A stretch of 64,000 nt of DNA, taken from IMG/VR virus record IMGVR_UViG_3300015371_000014, positions 16,354 through 80,353 of that record; one strand, written 5' to 3'. Both the position numbers and the translations under genes were made by a program. The DNA is from a virus. The notes beneath the pieces were generated by a model, which saw only the letters and a list, made by a program, of their open reading frames with translations, had not been told where the DNA came from and searched no databases. Positions 63,902-64,000 of this stretch are shown piece after piece (positions within the stretch are counted from its first letter, which is position 1; each line of letters begins with the position of its first letter).

Positions 63902-64000
63902 CCTTCTTGCGGAGGCAATCCGGCTGGATGAGGAGGTCGAGAAGCTCTGTGACCGAATCACCATATTAGAGGAAGAGCGAAAACCCCTGGCCCTGAAATC
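63867..64000 (+). CDS. 3'-truncated coiled-coil protein
   Basis: GTG 63867 after AAAGGATC, overlapping the previous gene by 35 nt and open to the window end. Coiled-coil (LLAEAIRLDEEVEKLCDRI). The product continues outside. Confidence 0.5.
   Translation, partial: MSESVSNRSLADLLAEAIRLDEEVEKLCDRITILEEERKPLALK

Noticed and set aside
1-64000. Integrase, excisionase or lambda-type repressor
   Set aside because: Checked the annotated proteins on both strands; no tyrosine or serine recombinase motif and no CI-like protein was recognisable within the window.

Overview
The window is a contiguous piece of a tailed double-stranded DNA phage genome (siphovirus type). It is open at both ends: a gene fragment at base 2 and another running off base 64000. 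Capsid, tail-tube, tail-chaperone, very long tape-measure and lysis genes are recognisable. No terminase, portal, DNA polymerase, integrase or classical repressor is visible, so those must lie outside. The host cannot be named. Promoters are standard TTGACA-N17-TAnnnT, the DNA looks moderately GC-rich, and several families (ThyX, the Gp88-like protein, the C1 peptidase beside tail genes) are ones I associate with phages of actinobacteria. One Cys-rich Tat-like secreted protein resembles proteins common in Chloroflexota. This is inference only.

Layout. 1-1050: three tiny overlapping genes, a strong promoter, two tandem tRNA-like units, hairpins, and a promoter whose -35 is built into a 14-bp operator-like site. 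1.2-33.5 kb (+): virion and lysis operon, comprising protease-scaffold, decoration, major capsid, connectors, C1-like peptidase, Cys-rich secreted protein, tail tube, frameshifted tail chaperones, 2582-aa tape measure, 2049-aa LamG/NHL tail protein, tail hub, membrane proteins and a three-enzyme endolysin. It ends at an intrinsic terminator near 33.24 kb. 33.4-52.9 kb (-): some forty mostly small, translationally coupled (ATGA/GTGA/TTGA overlap) genes, including ThyX, an SNase-like protein, a MazG-like protein, a VRR-NUC nuclease, HNH, primase-helicase, a replication protein, ParB-like, a secreted lysozyme and a PD-(D/E)XK protein. They are served by a recurring promoter (TTGACA-N17-TAAGGT or TAGnnT). 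A 500-bp gap near 51.5-51.9 kb holds two probable small RNAs. 53.3-55.4 kb: HNH(+) facing an operator-flanked gene(-), followed by iteron-like and palindromic repeats that look like an origin. 55.8-61.4 kb (+): a separate module led by a roughly 340-nt structured RNA with its own promoter and 13-bp terminator stem, followed by orphan genes and a Gp88-like protein. Both flanks of the module carry the same short repeats. 62.0-64 kb (+): small membrane and hypothetical genes.

Regulatory network. A 14-bp site (arms TTGACA/TGTCAA around an asymmetric CC or GG) occurs at least 13 times across late, replication and module regions, plus two variants. It overlaps or abuts promoters, or contains or abuts start codons, and its polarity correlates with that role. 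This resembles the stoperator system of L5-like phages or the dispersed centromere sites of N15. The ParB-like protein and a small HTH protein are the visible candidate binders. A second dispersed element, a conserved roughly 35-nt stem-loop in six copies, links the same regions.
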